Of a stretch of DNA of 64,000 bases, positions 25,737 through 34,300 are shown in pieces. Numbering within the stretch: position 1 is the first letter of the stretch; each line of letters starts with the position of its first letter. This DNA comes from AP-15 sp963790875. GTDB taxonomy: Bacteria; Pseudomonadota; Alphaproteobacteria; ATCC43930; CGMCC-115725. A model generated the notes under the pieces. It worked only from the letters and a program-made list of their open reading frames with translations, did not search any database and was not told where the DNA came from. A program made the position numbers and the translations under genes. The stretch covers positions 62,001 to 126,000 of the forward strand of contig CAWBQT010000002.1 in the NCBI GenBank assembly GCA_963790875.1, given 5' to 3'.

Positions 25737-27116
25737 ATGCAGGCTCGCCGGTGGCGACAGCTGGCGCTGGTTGGGCTCGGCGCCTCGGGGGTGCCGCTCG
25801 ACACTGCGGTCAATATTTCGTTCCCGGACATTACCGCGAGCTTCCGGCTGCCGGTTGTGATGATCCAGTGGGTCGTCATCGCCTATGTGCTGACTTACGC
25901 CAGCTTGATGCTCGCTTTTGGCCGGAGCGGCGACATCTTCGGCTATGGCCGCGTGTTTCGCGTCGGGCTTGCCTGGAGCGCCGCCGCCTTTCTGCTCTGC
26001 GCGGCCGCGCCGGCCTATCACTGGCTGCTCTTGTTCCGCTTCCTGCAAGGGATCGGCGCCGGGCTGGTCATCAGCGTCGCGCCGGCGTTGGTAACGAGCC
26101 TTTATCCCGAAAATGGCCGCAGCCGCGCGGTCGCCGCATTCACGATGATGTTCGCCATCGCCTCGGCTGCCGGGCCACTCATCGGCGGCTTGCTCGTCCG
26201 CCTGTGGGGCTGGCCGGCGGTCTTCTGGTTTCGCGCGCCGATCGCCGCGGCGGCGCTGTTGTTTCTCGGGCCGCTGCCGGAAGCCTCGCGCCCGGCGACG
26301 CGAGAGCCGCTCGATGTCGCCGGCAGCGCGCTCTTGGCCCTCGGCATCAGTGCCCTGCTGCTCGCCGTCAATGCGCTGCCGCATCTCGGCCGCCAGGATT
26401 ATCTCGCCGCCGTCTTCGGCGCGATCGCCGGCGCCAGCCTTTATGGGTTTGTTCGCCGGGAGCGGCGGGCGACCCGGCCGATCGTCGATCTCGATCTGTT
26501 TCGCTTGGCCGGCTTTGCCGCGATTAATCTGGCGAGCGCACTGGTTTACCTGTCGAGCTTTGCCGTCCTGCTGTTCGCACCTTATTATCTCGTGCGCTTC
26601 ACTGGACTATCACTGCCCGCGGCCGGCGCAATGCTCGCCGCCTCGTTCGGCGGCACGATGGCCGCGTCGCCGCTGGCCGGTCGGATGGTCGGGCGTATCG
26701 AGGCCCGTTGCGTCGCCCTCTTCGGGGCCGGGCTCGGCGCGGCCGGCCTGCTGCTGATCGGCCTTTGGCAGCCCGGCATGTCCTGGCAGACGCCGACGGT
26801 GCTGTCGACGCTCGTCCTGCAAGGGTTCGGCGTCGGCCTTTTTCAGGTCGCCTACATGGACGTCGTAATCGGCGCGATACCGCGCGAGCAGCGCGGCGTC
26901 GCCGGCAGCCTCGCGATGCTGACGCGGACGCTCGGGATCGTCGGCGGCGCGACGCTGCTGACGCTCTTGTTCCACGCCGTCGAGGGATCGCGCCTCGCCG
27001 ACGCGCCCGCTGCGGCCGACCGCTTTGTCGAAGCTTATCGCGCGACGTTTCTCGTCGCGGGCGGCGTTTCGCTGATGGGCGGTCTGCTGGCGTTCTTCGG
27101 TGGCGGCCGCCGTTGA
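25737..27116 (+). CDS. MFS transporter, DHA2-type (14 TM)
   Basis: 459 residues from ATG 25737; a TTG slightly upstream is possible. LGASGVPLDTAVNISFPDIT matches TM1 of the drug:H+ antiporter-2 family (LDxTIVNVALP-like), followed by MIQWVVIAYVLTYASLMLAFGRSGDIFGYGRVFRVG (motif A), RFLQGIGAGLVISVAPAL (motif C region) and about 14 hydrophobic segments. Its role is probably proton-driven efflux of a small molecule. The following dodecin gene is convergent and 10 bases away. Confidence 0.88.
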   Translation: MQARRWRQLALVGLGASGVPLDTAVNISFPDITASFRLPVVMIQWVVIAYVLTYASLMLAFGRSGDIFGYGRVFRVGLAWSAAAFLLCAAAPAYHWLLLFRFLQGIGAGLVISVAPALVTSLYPENGRSRAVAAFTMMFAIASAAGPLIGGLLVRLWGWPAVFWFRAPIAAAALLFLGPLPEASRPATREPLDVAGSALLALGISALLLAVNALPHLGRQDYLAAVFGAIAGASLYGFVRRERRATRPIVDLDLFRLAGFAAINLASALVYLSSFAVLLFAPYYLVRFTGLSLPAAGAMLAASFGGTMAASPLAGRMVGRIEARCVALFGAGLGAAGLLLIGLWQPGMSWQTPTVLSTLVLQGFGVGLFQVAYMDVVIGAIPREQRGVAGSLAMLTRTLGIVGGATLLTLLFHAVEGSRLADAPAAADRFVEAYRATFLVAGGVSLMGGLLAFFGGGRR

Positions 27117-27126
27117 TTGTCGCCGG

Positions 27127-27339
27127 CTAGTCGTCTTCGAGGGTGAAGCCGACTTTGAGGATGACCTGGTAATGCGCCACCTTGCCGTCCTCGACATGGC
27201 CGCGGGTTTGGATCACCTCGAACCAGCCGACTTGCCGCAAGGTGCGCGAGGCGCGTGCGACGGCATTCTGGATCGCGGCCTCGAGGCTCGTTTCCGACGA
27301 GCCCGCAACCTCGATGATCCTGTAGACATGATCCGGCAT
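27127..27339 (-). CDS. Dodecin (flavin-storage protein)
   Basis: 70 residues: HVYRIIEVAGSSETSLEAAI, NAVARASRTLRQVGWFEVIQ, GHVEDGKVAHYQVILKVGFTLE. Length, the W in GWFEV that stacks on flavin, and the antiparallel beta-wrap are standard for the dodecin family, which forms a dodecameric shell binding FMN or riboflavin derivatives. ATG 27339 has GAGGAGGATG upstream. Convergent with the MFS gene. Confidence 0.93.
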   Translation of the reverse strand: MPDHVYRIIEVAGSSETSLEAAIQNAVARASRTLRQVGWFEVIQTRGHVEDGKVAHYQVILKVGFTLEDD

Positions 27340-27480
27340 CGCATCCTCCTCTGGCGAACGGGTACATGGTGAAAACGGCTCTTCCCGTACTTCGTCTCGC
27401 GCCGGCGGATTTGAAGGCCCGCTGATGCCGCTCGGCGCGCTATCATGCGACGTGCCCCGCCCGACGGGAAGGAGGGAAAG

Positions 27481-27822
27481 ATGCCGGTGAGGATCTATCA
27501 CAACCCGCGCTGCACGACATCGCGCAAGACTTTGGCCTTGCTGCGCGACAAGGGGGTCGAACCAGAGATCGTCGAATATTTGAAGACGCCGCCCTCGGCA
27601 GCCGAGCTGAAGCGGATCCTCGGGCAGCTGAAGATGCCGGCGGCGAAGCTGTTGCGTCGCAAGGAGGCGGCGGCGGCCGGCATCGACCCGAAGGCGTTGT
27701 CGGAGGAGGCGCTGATCGCCGCGATGATCGAGAACCCGATCGTCATCGAACGGCCGATCGTCGTTTCCGGCGGCAAGGCCGCACTCGGCCGGCCGCCGGA
27801 AGCGGTGCTGGCGGTACTCTGA
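27481..27822 (+). CDS. ArsC-family protein (arsenate reductase / Spx-like)
   Basis: 113 residues from ATG 27481. RIYHNPRCTTSRKTLALLRDKGVEPEIVEYLKTPPS is the thioredoxin-like ArsC fold with the active Cys in HNPRCTTSR. ENPIVIERPIVVSGGKAALGRPPEAVL contains the conserved arginine that positions arsenate. It could be a glutathione/glutaredoxin-linked arsenate reductase; without an ars operon nearby a general thiol role is also possible. Monocistronic. Confidence 0.88.
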   Translation: MPVRIYHNPRCTTSRKTLALLRDKGVEPEIVEYLKTPPSAAELKRILGQLKMPAAKLLRRKEAAAAGIDPKALSEEALIAAMIENPIVIERPIVVSGGKAALGRPPEAVLAVL

Positions 27823-28069
27823 GCTGCAAGGGCGGTCGTGCGAGAAGAGAATGCCGGGGCTATTTTTGATACTCTCCTCCTCGCGGAGCTGACCGTCACC
27901 CAGAAGCCTGCATTCGATAGTCGTGCCGGCGTTTTTGAGAGGTGCGCTCGGGGTTTCCGGGTTCCGGCCCAGGCGTTCATCATGCCGGCGAGAACCGGTG
28001 TCCAGGGCAGAATCATGCTGCGGTATGCTAGATAAATCGAGAGCCACCGCGTAGACGAGAGGAGGACCC

Positions 28070-29071
28070 GTGCGCGCCAATATTCCCGCGACGCAGACCG
28101 TGATCGAGATCAAGCAGCCGGGCGGGCCAGAGGTGCTGGTGCCGGGGACGCGGCCCGTGCCGGAGCCCAAGGCCGGCGAGGTCCTGATCAGGATTGCCGC
28201 CGCCGGGGTCAACCGGGCCGACTGCCTGCAGCGCATGGGCCGCTATCCGATGCCGCCCGGTGCGCCGGACATTCCGGGGCTCGAATGCTCGGGCACGATC
28301 GTCAAGCTCGGCGACGGCGTTTCGCAATGGCATGAGGGGGACGAGGTCTGCGCCCTCCTGGTCGGCGACGGCTATGGCGAATACGCCGCAGCACCGGCGG
28401 TGCAATGCCTGCCGGTGCCCGCCGGCGTCGGTCTCGTCGATGCCGGCGGCCTGCCCGAAACCTTCTGCACGGTATGGACCAACGTCTTCGAGCGGATTCA
28501 CCTCAGGGCCAGCGAGGTGTTCTTGCAGCAGGGCGGGTCGAGCGGCATCGGCATCACCGCGATCCAGCTGGCGAAGGCCTTCGGCGCCACGGTGCTGACG
28601 ACCGCCGGCTCGGACACGAAATGCCGCGCCTGCCGCGATTACGGCGCCGATGTCGCGATCAACTACCGCACCCAGGATTTCGTCGCGGTGGCCAAGGAAT
28701 TCACCAACGGGCGCGGCGTCGACGCGATCTTCGACATGGTCGGTGGCGACTACATTGCGCGCGAACTGGACCTCTTGGCGCCCGAGGGGCGGCTCTGCTT
28801 CGTGGCGCTGATGCACGGCGCCAAAGTCGAGGCCGATTTCGGGATGATCCAGAGAAAGCACCTGACCGTCACCGGTTCGACCCTGCGGCCGCGGCCGATT
28901 GCGCAAAAGGCGGCGATCGTCGACGCATTGCGGGAGCAGGTCTGGCCGCTCTGGGCCGAGGGCAAGCTGCGCCCGTTCACGTTCCGGCAATTCCCGCTCT
29001 TCGAGGCCGCCGCGGCGCACCGGCTGATGGAATTGAGCCAGCACATCGGCAAGATCCTGCTCGTGCCCTGA
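28070..29071 (+). CDS. NAD(P)H-quinone oxidoreductase (zinc-free MDR, PIG3-like)
   Basis: 333 residues; GTG 28070 with a strong AGGAGGA ribosome site. GEVLIRIAAAGVNRADCLQRMGRYPMPPGAPDIPGLECSG is the MDR N-domain, FLQQGGSSGIGITAIQLAKAFGATVLTTAGSDTK the NADPH site and AKEFTNGRGVDAIFDMVGGDYIARELDLLAPEGRL the C-domain. No catalytic zinc Cys pattern is seen, as expected for quinone reductases. Reduces quinones or enones; its biological substrate is unclear. Confidence 0.92.
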   Translation: MRANIPATQTVIEIKQPGGPEVLVPGTRPVPEPKAGEVLIRIAAAGVNRADCLQRMGRYPMPPGAPDIPGLECSGTIVKLGDGVSQWHEGDEVCALLVGDGYGEYAAAPAVQCLPVPAGVGLVDAGGLPETFCTVWTNVFERIHLRASEVFLQQGGSSGIGITAIQLAKAFGATVLTTAGSDTKCRACRDYGADVAINYRTQDFVAVAKEFTNGRGVDAIFDMVGGDYIARELDLLAPEGRLCFVALMHGAKVEADFGMIQRKHLTVTGSTLRPRPIAQKAAIVDALREQVWPLWAEGKLRPFTFRQFPLFEAAAAHRLMELSQHIGKILLVP

Positions 29072-29192
29072 TCCCGGTGGGACGCGCCGTTGGCAGGTCT
29101 GGTCTGCCGTCCGTTGCAAACGGCTCTCGCCACCCGATGTTGTCGGGCATGTTCGGGCGGGTTTGACCGCCCTGCATCGAGGAAACCCGCAA

Positions 29193-29891
29193 ATGATCGA
29201 ACGCAGACCCTTCGCCGAGCTGGGCGGAGCGAACCATGGCTGGCTCGACACCCGGCATCATTTCTCCTTCGCCGATTACCATGACCCCGAGCGGATGAGC
29301 TGGGGCCGGCTGCGGGTGTGGAACGACGACGCGATTGCGCCCGACACCGGCTTTCCGCCGCACCCGCACGCCGACATGGAGATCATTACCTATGTCACCG
29401 AAGGGGCGGTGACCCATCAGGACAGCCTCGGCAACAAGGGGCGCACCGCCGCCGGCGACGTCCAGGTGATGAGCGCCGGCACCGGCATCCGCCACGCCGA
29501 GTACAACCGCGAGGTGCTGACGACAAAGCTGTTCCAGATCTGGATCGTGCCGACCGAGCGCGGCGGGCCGCCGGCCTGGGGCACGCGGCCCTTTCCGAAA
29601 GGCGATCGGGCTGGCCGTTTCGTGCCGCTGGCGAGCGGCTTTGCCGATGACGACGAGGCGCTGCCAATCCGCAGCAATGCGCGAGTGCTGGGCGCCACGC
29701 TGCGCGCCGGCGAAACCGCCCACTACCCGCTAGGACCGCAGCGGCATGGCTATCTGGTGCCGGCGAAGGGCAGCGTCGAAGTGAACGGCGTCAAACTCGA
29801 GACGCGCGATGGTGCCGCGATCCGCGACGAGGCGGGGCTCTCGATCCGCGCCCTCGACGACGCCGAGTTGGTGCTCGTCGACGCCGCCTGA
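29193..29891 (+). CDS. Pirin-family protein
   Basis: 232 residues from ATG 29193. Signature: HHFSFADYHDPERMSWGRLRVWNDD, FPPHPHADMEIITYVTEGAVTHQDS, GDVQVMSAGTGIRHAEYN. The His/His/His/Glu metal ligands of the bicupin N-domain (HPHxDMEI, H in HAEYN) are present. Bacterial pirins have quercetinase activity or regulate; function here unknown. Lies 121 bases after the quinone oxidoreductase. Confidence 0.9.
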   Translation: MIERRPFAELGGANHGWLDTRHHFSFADYHDPERMSWGRLRVWNDDAIAPDTGFPPHPHADMEIITYVTEGAVTHQDSLGNKGRTAAGDVQVMSAGTGIRHAEYNREVLTTKLFQIWIVPTERGGPPAWGTRPFPKGDRAGRFVPLASGFADDDEALPIRSNARVLGATLRAGETAHYPLGPQRHGYLVPAKGSVEVNGVKLETRDGAAIRDEAGLSIRALDDAELVLVDAA

Positions 29892-29917
29892 ACGGCAGTG
29901 GCGTCGCGGCGCCCGCG

Positions 29918-29945
29918 TTGACAGCGGCAGCGCCCCGCGTATAGT
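29918..29945 (+). promoter_or_regulatory. Promoter of the rplU-rpmA-obgE operon
   Basis: TTGACA at 29918-29923 and TATAGT at 29940-29945, spacer 16 bp. It is 75 bases ahead of rplU, in the short gap after the pirin stop, and fits strong ribosomal-protein expression. Confidence 0.6.
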
Positions 29946-30020
29946 GCGCCGCTCGCGGGCGGGCGGCTCGTCCGCTGGCGCGATTGGGCGCGCGCGGTGC
30001 TGCCCTCTCTGGCGAGCAAC

Positions 30021-30371
30021 ATGTTTGCGGTGATTCGAACCGGCGGCAAGCAGTACAAGGTCGCCAAGGACGACTTGATCACGGTCGAGAAACTCGCGGG
30101 CGAGCCCGGCACCGAGATCGAGTTCGGCGAAGTGCTGCTGGTCGCCGATGGCGCGGAGATTGCGACCGGCGCACCGCTCGTCGCCGGCGCCGCGGTCGGT
30201 GCGACGGTCGTCGAGCAGAGCCGCGCTCCGAAGATCATCGTCTTCAAGAAGAAGCGGCGGCACAATTACCGGCGCAAGAAGGGTCATCGGCAGCAGCAGA
30301 CCGTGCTGCGCATCACCGAGATCCGCACCGGTGCCGCGTCGCGGCAGGAGGAAGTGGCGGATGGCGCATAA
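30021..30371 (+). CDS. rplU: 50S ribosomal protein L21
   Basis: 116 residues from ATG 30021 (MFAVIRTGGKQYKVAKDDLI). FKKKRRHNYRRKKGHRQQQTVLRITEI is the standard RNA-binding C-terminal end. A TTG eight codons upstream is unlikely, since MFAVIRTGGKQY is the universal start. Overlaps rpmA by 11 nt. Confidence 0.97.
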   Translation: MFAVIRTGGKQYKVAKDDLITVEKLAGEPGTEIEFGEVLLVADGAEIATGAPLVAGAAVGATVVEQSRAPKIIVFKKKRRHNYRRKKGHRQQQTVLRITEIRTGAASRQEEVADGA

Positions 30372-30636
30372 GAAAGCGGGCGGCTCGTCGCGCAACGGCC
30401 GCGACAGCCGGGGCCGGCGGCTCGGCGTCAAGAAATTCGGCGGCGAGATCGTGATCCCCGGCATGATCATCGTGCGGCAGCGTGGCACCAAGTTCCATCC
30501 CGGCGCGCATGTCGGCATCGGCCGCGACCATACTCTTTTCGCGACCACCGGAGGTGCTGTGCGGTTCCACACCGGCCTCGCCGGGCGGAGCTATGTCTCG
30601 GTGATCCCGCCGGCGCCGTCCGAAGCCGCCGAATAG
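30361..30636 (+). CDS. rpmA: 50S ribosomal protein L27
   Basis: 91 residues, MAHKKAGGSSRNGRDSRGRRLGVKKFGGE. The short basic N-terminus reaches the peptidyl-transferase centre. Universal linkage with rplU and obgE is kept. Start overlaps the 3' end of rplU; GAGGAAGTGGCGG provides the ribosome site. Confidence 0.97.
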   Translation: MAHKKAGGSSRNGRDSRGRRLGVKKFGGEIVIPGMIIVRQRGTKFHPGAHVGIGRDHTLFATTGGAVRFHTGLAGRSYVSVIPPAPSEAAE

Positions 30637-30699
30637 CCGCCCCTGCGGAGCGATGCGGCCCGAGGGGACGGTCGCCGATCCCCTTCGCCGCCGTTTTCG

Positions 30700-31743
30700 A
30701 TGCAGTTTCTCGACCAATGCAAGATCTTCCTGAAGAGCGGTGACGGCGGCCGTGGCGCCGCGAGTTTCCGGCGCGAGAAATTCATCGAATTCGGCGGCCC
30801 GGACGGCGGCGATGGCGGCAAGGGCGGCGCCATCGTTTTCGCCGCGGCGGACGATCTCAATACGCTGATCGATTACCGCTATCGTCAGCATTTCCGGGCG
30901 CCGGCCGGCCGGCCCGGGGCCGGCCGCAACATGACCGGGGCTGACGGCGCCGATCTCGTTCTGTCGGTCCCGACCGGGACCCAGGTCATCGACGAGAGCA
31001 ACACGACGGTGCTCGCCGATCTCAACCGGTCCGGCCAGCGCCTCTTCTTTCTGCGCGGCGGCGATGGTGGCTTCGGCAACGCTCATTACAAGACCTCGAC
31101 GAACCGGGCGCCACGCCGCGCCGATCCTGGCTGGCCGGGCCGCGAGGCCTGGGTGTGGCTGCGCCTCAAGCTGATCGCCGATGCCGGGCTCGTCGGCCTG
31201 CCAAACGCCGGGAAATCGACCTTTCTCGCTTCTGTCTCGCACGCTCGGCCGAAGATCGCCGACTATCCGTTCACGACGCTGAAGCCGCAGCTTGGGGTCG
31301 TCCGCCAGTTCGATGAGGAGTTTGTCCTGGCCGACCTCCCCGGCCTGATCGAACGGGCGAGCGAGGGCGCCGGGATCGGCACCCGGTTTCTCGGCCATGT
31401 CGAACGCTGCGCCGTGATCCTCCATCTCGTCGACGGGACTGCGGACGACGTCGCTGTCGCCTATCGAACGATCCGCCGGGAACTCGCGCTCTATGGCCAC
31501 GGCCTCGCCGAAAAGCCGCAGGTTGTCGGGCTCAACAAGATCGACGCGCTCGCCCCGGCGGCCATCGCGGCAAGGCGGGCAGAATTGCAGCGGGCCGCCG
31601 GTCCCGACGCCACGGTGTTGGCCTTGGCCGGCGCGACCGGCGCCGGCGTGCCGGAGGTGCTGGCCGCGCTGTTCGCCGCGATCGCGGCAGCGCGGCAGGA
31701 GACCGAACCCCGCCGGGCGACCGTCGAAGCTGTCGAGACATAA
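30700..31743 (+). CDS. obgE: GTPase ObgE/CgtA
   Basis: 347 residues. Glycine-rich Obg domain (FLDQCKIFLKSGDGGRGAASFRREKFIEFGGPDGGDGGKGG), G1 GLPNAGKSTFLASV, G2 region PFTTLKPQLGVV, G3 DLPGLIERASEGAGIG, G4 NKID. ObgE is a ribosome-assembly and stress GTPase. The C-terminal OCT domain is short or absent, as in many alphaproteobacteria. Overlaps proB at the stop/start. Confidence 0.97.
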   Translation: MQFLDQCKIFLKSGDGGRGAASFRREKFIEFGGPDGGDGGKGGAIVFAAADDLNTLIDYRYRQHFRAPAGRPGAGRNMTGADGADLVLSVPTGTQVIDESNTTVLADLNRSGQRLFFLRGGDGGFGNAHYKTSTNRAPRRADPGWPGREAWVWLRLKLIADAGLVGLPNAGKSTFLASVSHARPKIADYPFTTLKPQLGVVRQFDEEFVLADLPGLIERASEGAGIGTRFLGHVERCAVILHLVDGTADDVAVAYRTIRRELALYGHGLAEKPQVVGLNKIDALAPAAIAARRAELQRAAGPDATVLALAGATGAGVPEVLAALFAAIAAARQETEPRRATVEAVET

Positions 31744-32993
31744 TGACCGCGCGGCCGGATGACACCCCCAACCCGACCCTTCTCGGTGACGACGGGGCAG
31801 GCTGGGATCCGCGCTGCGGGCGAGCCTCTTCAGGCAATGGCGCGCCGGTGCCAGCCGAGACGCTGAAGGCGGCGCGCCGGCTCGTCGTCAAGATCGGCTC
31901 GTCGCTGCTCGCCGCCGCCGAGGGCGGCGAGGTCCGTCGCGCTTGGCTCGACACGCTCGCCGACGACGTGGCGCGCTGCCGCGGGCGCGGCCAGGAGGTG
32001 ATCCTCGTCTCTTCCGGCGCGATCGCCGTCGGCCGCAGCCAGCTCGGCCTCGCCGGCAACCGGCTGCGGCTCGAAGAAAAGCAAGCCGCCGCCGCGACCG
32101 GCCAGATCCGCCTCGCGCACGCCTATCAGGAGGCGCTGGCCCGCCACCGCATCACCGTCGCGCAGATCCTGCTGACCCTTGACGACACCGAGGAACGCCG
32201 CCGCCATCTGAATGCGCGCGCCACTCTCGCGCAGCTCTTGGCGCTCGGGGCGGTGCCGGTCGTCAACGAGAACGACACGGTCGCCACCGCCGAGATCCGC
32301 TTTGGCGACAACGATCGGCTTGCAGCCCGTGTCGCGCAAATGGCGAGCGCCGACATGCTGGTCCTGCTCTCGGACATCGACGGGCTCTACACCGCTGACC
32401 CGCGCCGCGATGCCGCGGCGCGCCACATTCCGCTCGTGCGCGAGATCGGGCCGGAAATCGAGGCGATGGCCGGCGAGGCGGCGCCGGGCTATAGCTCGGG
32501 CGGCATGGTGACCAAGCTCGCCGCGGCGCGGATCGCCGCGAGCGCCGGTTGCCATATGCTGATCGCGCGCGGCATGCCGGTGGGCTCCGATCTCCCGCCC
32601 GGGCCGCTCGCCGCGATCGAGGCCGGCGGCCGGGCCAGCCTGTTCCTGCCGCAAGGGGAGCCGCGCTCGGCCCGCAAGTCCTGGATCGCCGGCGCCCTCA
32701 ACCCGTCCGGCGCGCTGATCGTCGACGACGGTGCGGTCGGCGCGCTGCGCCTCGGCAAGAGCCTGCTGCCGGCCGGCGTCGTCGCCGTCGAGGGTAACTT
32801 CGAGCGCGGCGACGCGGTGATCGTCCGCAATCGCCGCGGAGTCGAGGCCGGGCGCGGGCTGTCGGCCTATTCGAGCGCCGACATCGGTCGGATCGCCGGT
32901 CACAAGAGTGATGAAATTGCGGGCATACTCGGCTACCGTGGGCGCGACGAGATCATTCACCGTGACGATCTGGTGGTGACCGAACCGCGATGA
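31743..32993 (+). CDS. proB: Glutamate 5-kinase
   Basis: 416 residues, ATG 31743 overlapping the obgE stop. Residues 1-40 are an extra, poorly conserved leader; the kinase begins ARRLVVKIGSSLL and continues VILVSSGAIAVGRSQL, VVNENDTVATAEIRFGDND, LVLLSDIDGLYTADPR and YSSGGMVTKLAAA. The C-terminal 80 residues are a PUA domain. First step of proline synthesis (glutamate to glutamyl-5-phosphate), feedback-inhibited by proline. An internal start near codon 40 would give the usual length. ATGA overlap with proA. Confidence 0.95.
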   Translation: MTARPDDTPNPTLLGDDGAGWDPRCGRASSGNGAPVPAETLKAARRLVVKIGSSLLAAAEGGEVRRAWLDTLADDVARCRGRGQEVILVSSGAIAVGRSQLGLAGNRLRLEEKQAAAATGQIRLAHAYQEALARHRITVAQILLTLDDTEERRRHLNARATLAQLLALGAVPVVNENDTVATAEIRFGDNDRLAARVAQMASADMLVLLSDIDGLYTADPRRDAAARHIPLVREIGPEIEAMAGEAAPGYSSGGMVTKLAAARIAASAGCHMLIARGMPVGSDLPPGPLAAIEAGGRASLFLPQGEPRSARKSWIAGALNPSGALIVDDGAVGALRLGKSLLPAGVVAVEGNFERGDAVIVRNRRGVEAGRGLSAYSSADIGRIAGHKSDEIAGILGYRGRDEIIHRDDLVVTEPR

Positions 32994-34300
32994 CGCCGAA
33001 CCCCGCCGAAGGCGATACCCTGCAGCAGGAACGGATGATGCCTGCCGCCGATCTTGCGGCCGAGATGGCGGCGATCGGACGGCGGGCGCGCGAGGCGGCG
33101 GCGGCACTGGCGCTCGCTCCGGCCGCGGCCAAGACCACGGCGCTGCGCGCCGCGGCGCGGGCGGTAAGGGACGGCGCCGACGCGATCATCGCCGCCAATG
33201 GCCGCGATCTCGCTGAGGCGGCCGGTGAGGGCCTGTCGCCGGCGCTCCTCGATCGTTTGACGCTCGACGGCAAGCGGGTCGAAACGATCGCGGTCGGACT
33301 GGAGGAAACCGCAGCCTTGCCCGATCCGGTCGGCCGCACGCTCGCCCGCTGGACGCGGCCGAACGGCCTCGACATTGAACGCGTTGCGGTACCGCTCGGC
33401 GTCGTCGGCGTCATCTATGAAAGCCGGCCGAACGTCACCGCCGATGCCGGCGGGCTAGCGCTCAAATCCGGCAATGCCGCGATCCTGCGCGGCGGCTCGG
33501 AGAGCTTCCATTCGTCGGGCGCCCTTGTCGCGGCCCTCGGCGAGGGGTTGCGCCGGGCGGAATTGCCCGCGGCCGCAATCCAGCTGGTGCCGGTGCGCGA
33601 CCGCGCCGCGGTCGGCATCATGCTCGGCATGACGGGCGTGATCGACGTCATCGCGCCGCGCGGCGGGGCGTCGCTGATCGCTCGGGTGCAGCGCGAGAGC
33701 CGCATTCCGGTGATCGCCCATCTTGAAGGCCTGTGCCACACTTATGTCGACGGCGCGGCCGATCCGGAGAAGGCGCGCCGCATCGTGCTGAACGCCAAAA
33801 TGCGCCGGGTGTCGATCTGCGGCGCCACCGAAACCCTGCTCGTCGACCGGGCCGCCACGCGATTGTTGCCGGCGATCCTCGCTGATCTGCGCGCCGCGGG
33901 CTGCGAGTTGCGCGGCGATCCGGCGGTCCTGGCGATCGATCCCGCGGTCACGCCGGCCGACGAGGCGGATTGGCGCGCCGAATATCTCGACGCGATCCTT
34001 GCCGTACGCGTCGTCGACGGCGTCGCCGATGCGATCGCTCATATCGAGCGCTACGGCTCGCACCACACCGATGCGATCGTCACCGAGGACGGCGCGGTTG
34101 CGGAACGCTTTCTGCGCGAGGTTGACAGCGCCATCGTGCTCGTCAACGCCTCGACACAATTTGCCGATGGCGGCGAGTTCGGCATGGGGGCCGAGATCGG
34201 CATCTCGACCCAGCGGCTGCCGCCGCGCGGGCCGGTCGGCGCCGAGCAATTGACGACCTACAAATATCTCGTGCGCGGCAGCGGCCAGGTGCGCCTCTGA
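32990..34300 (+). CDS. proA: Gamma-glutamyl phosphate reductase
   Basis: 436 residues, start in an ATGA overlap with proB; MMPAADLAAEMAAIG (about codon 16) may be the true beginning. ALDH-fold with the cysteine in KMRRVSICGATETLLVD, VPLGVVGVIYESRPNVTADAG, LALKSGNAAILRGGSE and EFGMGAEIGISTQRLPPRGPVG. Reduces glutamyl phosphate to the semialdehyde using NADPH. The reading frame of nadD begins at its stop codon. Confidence 0.96.
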   Translation: MTPNPAEGDTLQQERMMPAADLAAEMAAIGRRAREAAAALALAPAAAKTTALRAAARAVRDGADAIIAANGRDLAEAAGEGLSPALLDRLTLDGKRVETIAVGLEETAALPDPVGRTLARWTRPNGLDIERVAVPLGVVGVIYESRPNVTADAGGLALKSGNAAILRGGSESFHSSGALVAALGEGLRRAELPAAAIQLVPVRDRAAVGIMLGMTGVIDVIAPRGGASLIARVQRESRIPVIAHLEGLCHTYVDGAADPEKARRIVLNAKMRRVSICGATETLLVDRAATRLLPAILADLRAAGCELRGDPAVLAIDPAVTPADEADWRAEYLDAILAVRVVDGVADAIAHIERYGSHHTDAIVTEDGAVAERFLREVDSAIVLVNASTQFADGGEFGMGAEIGISTQRLPPRGPVGAEQLTTYKYLVRGSGQVRL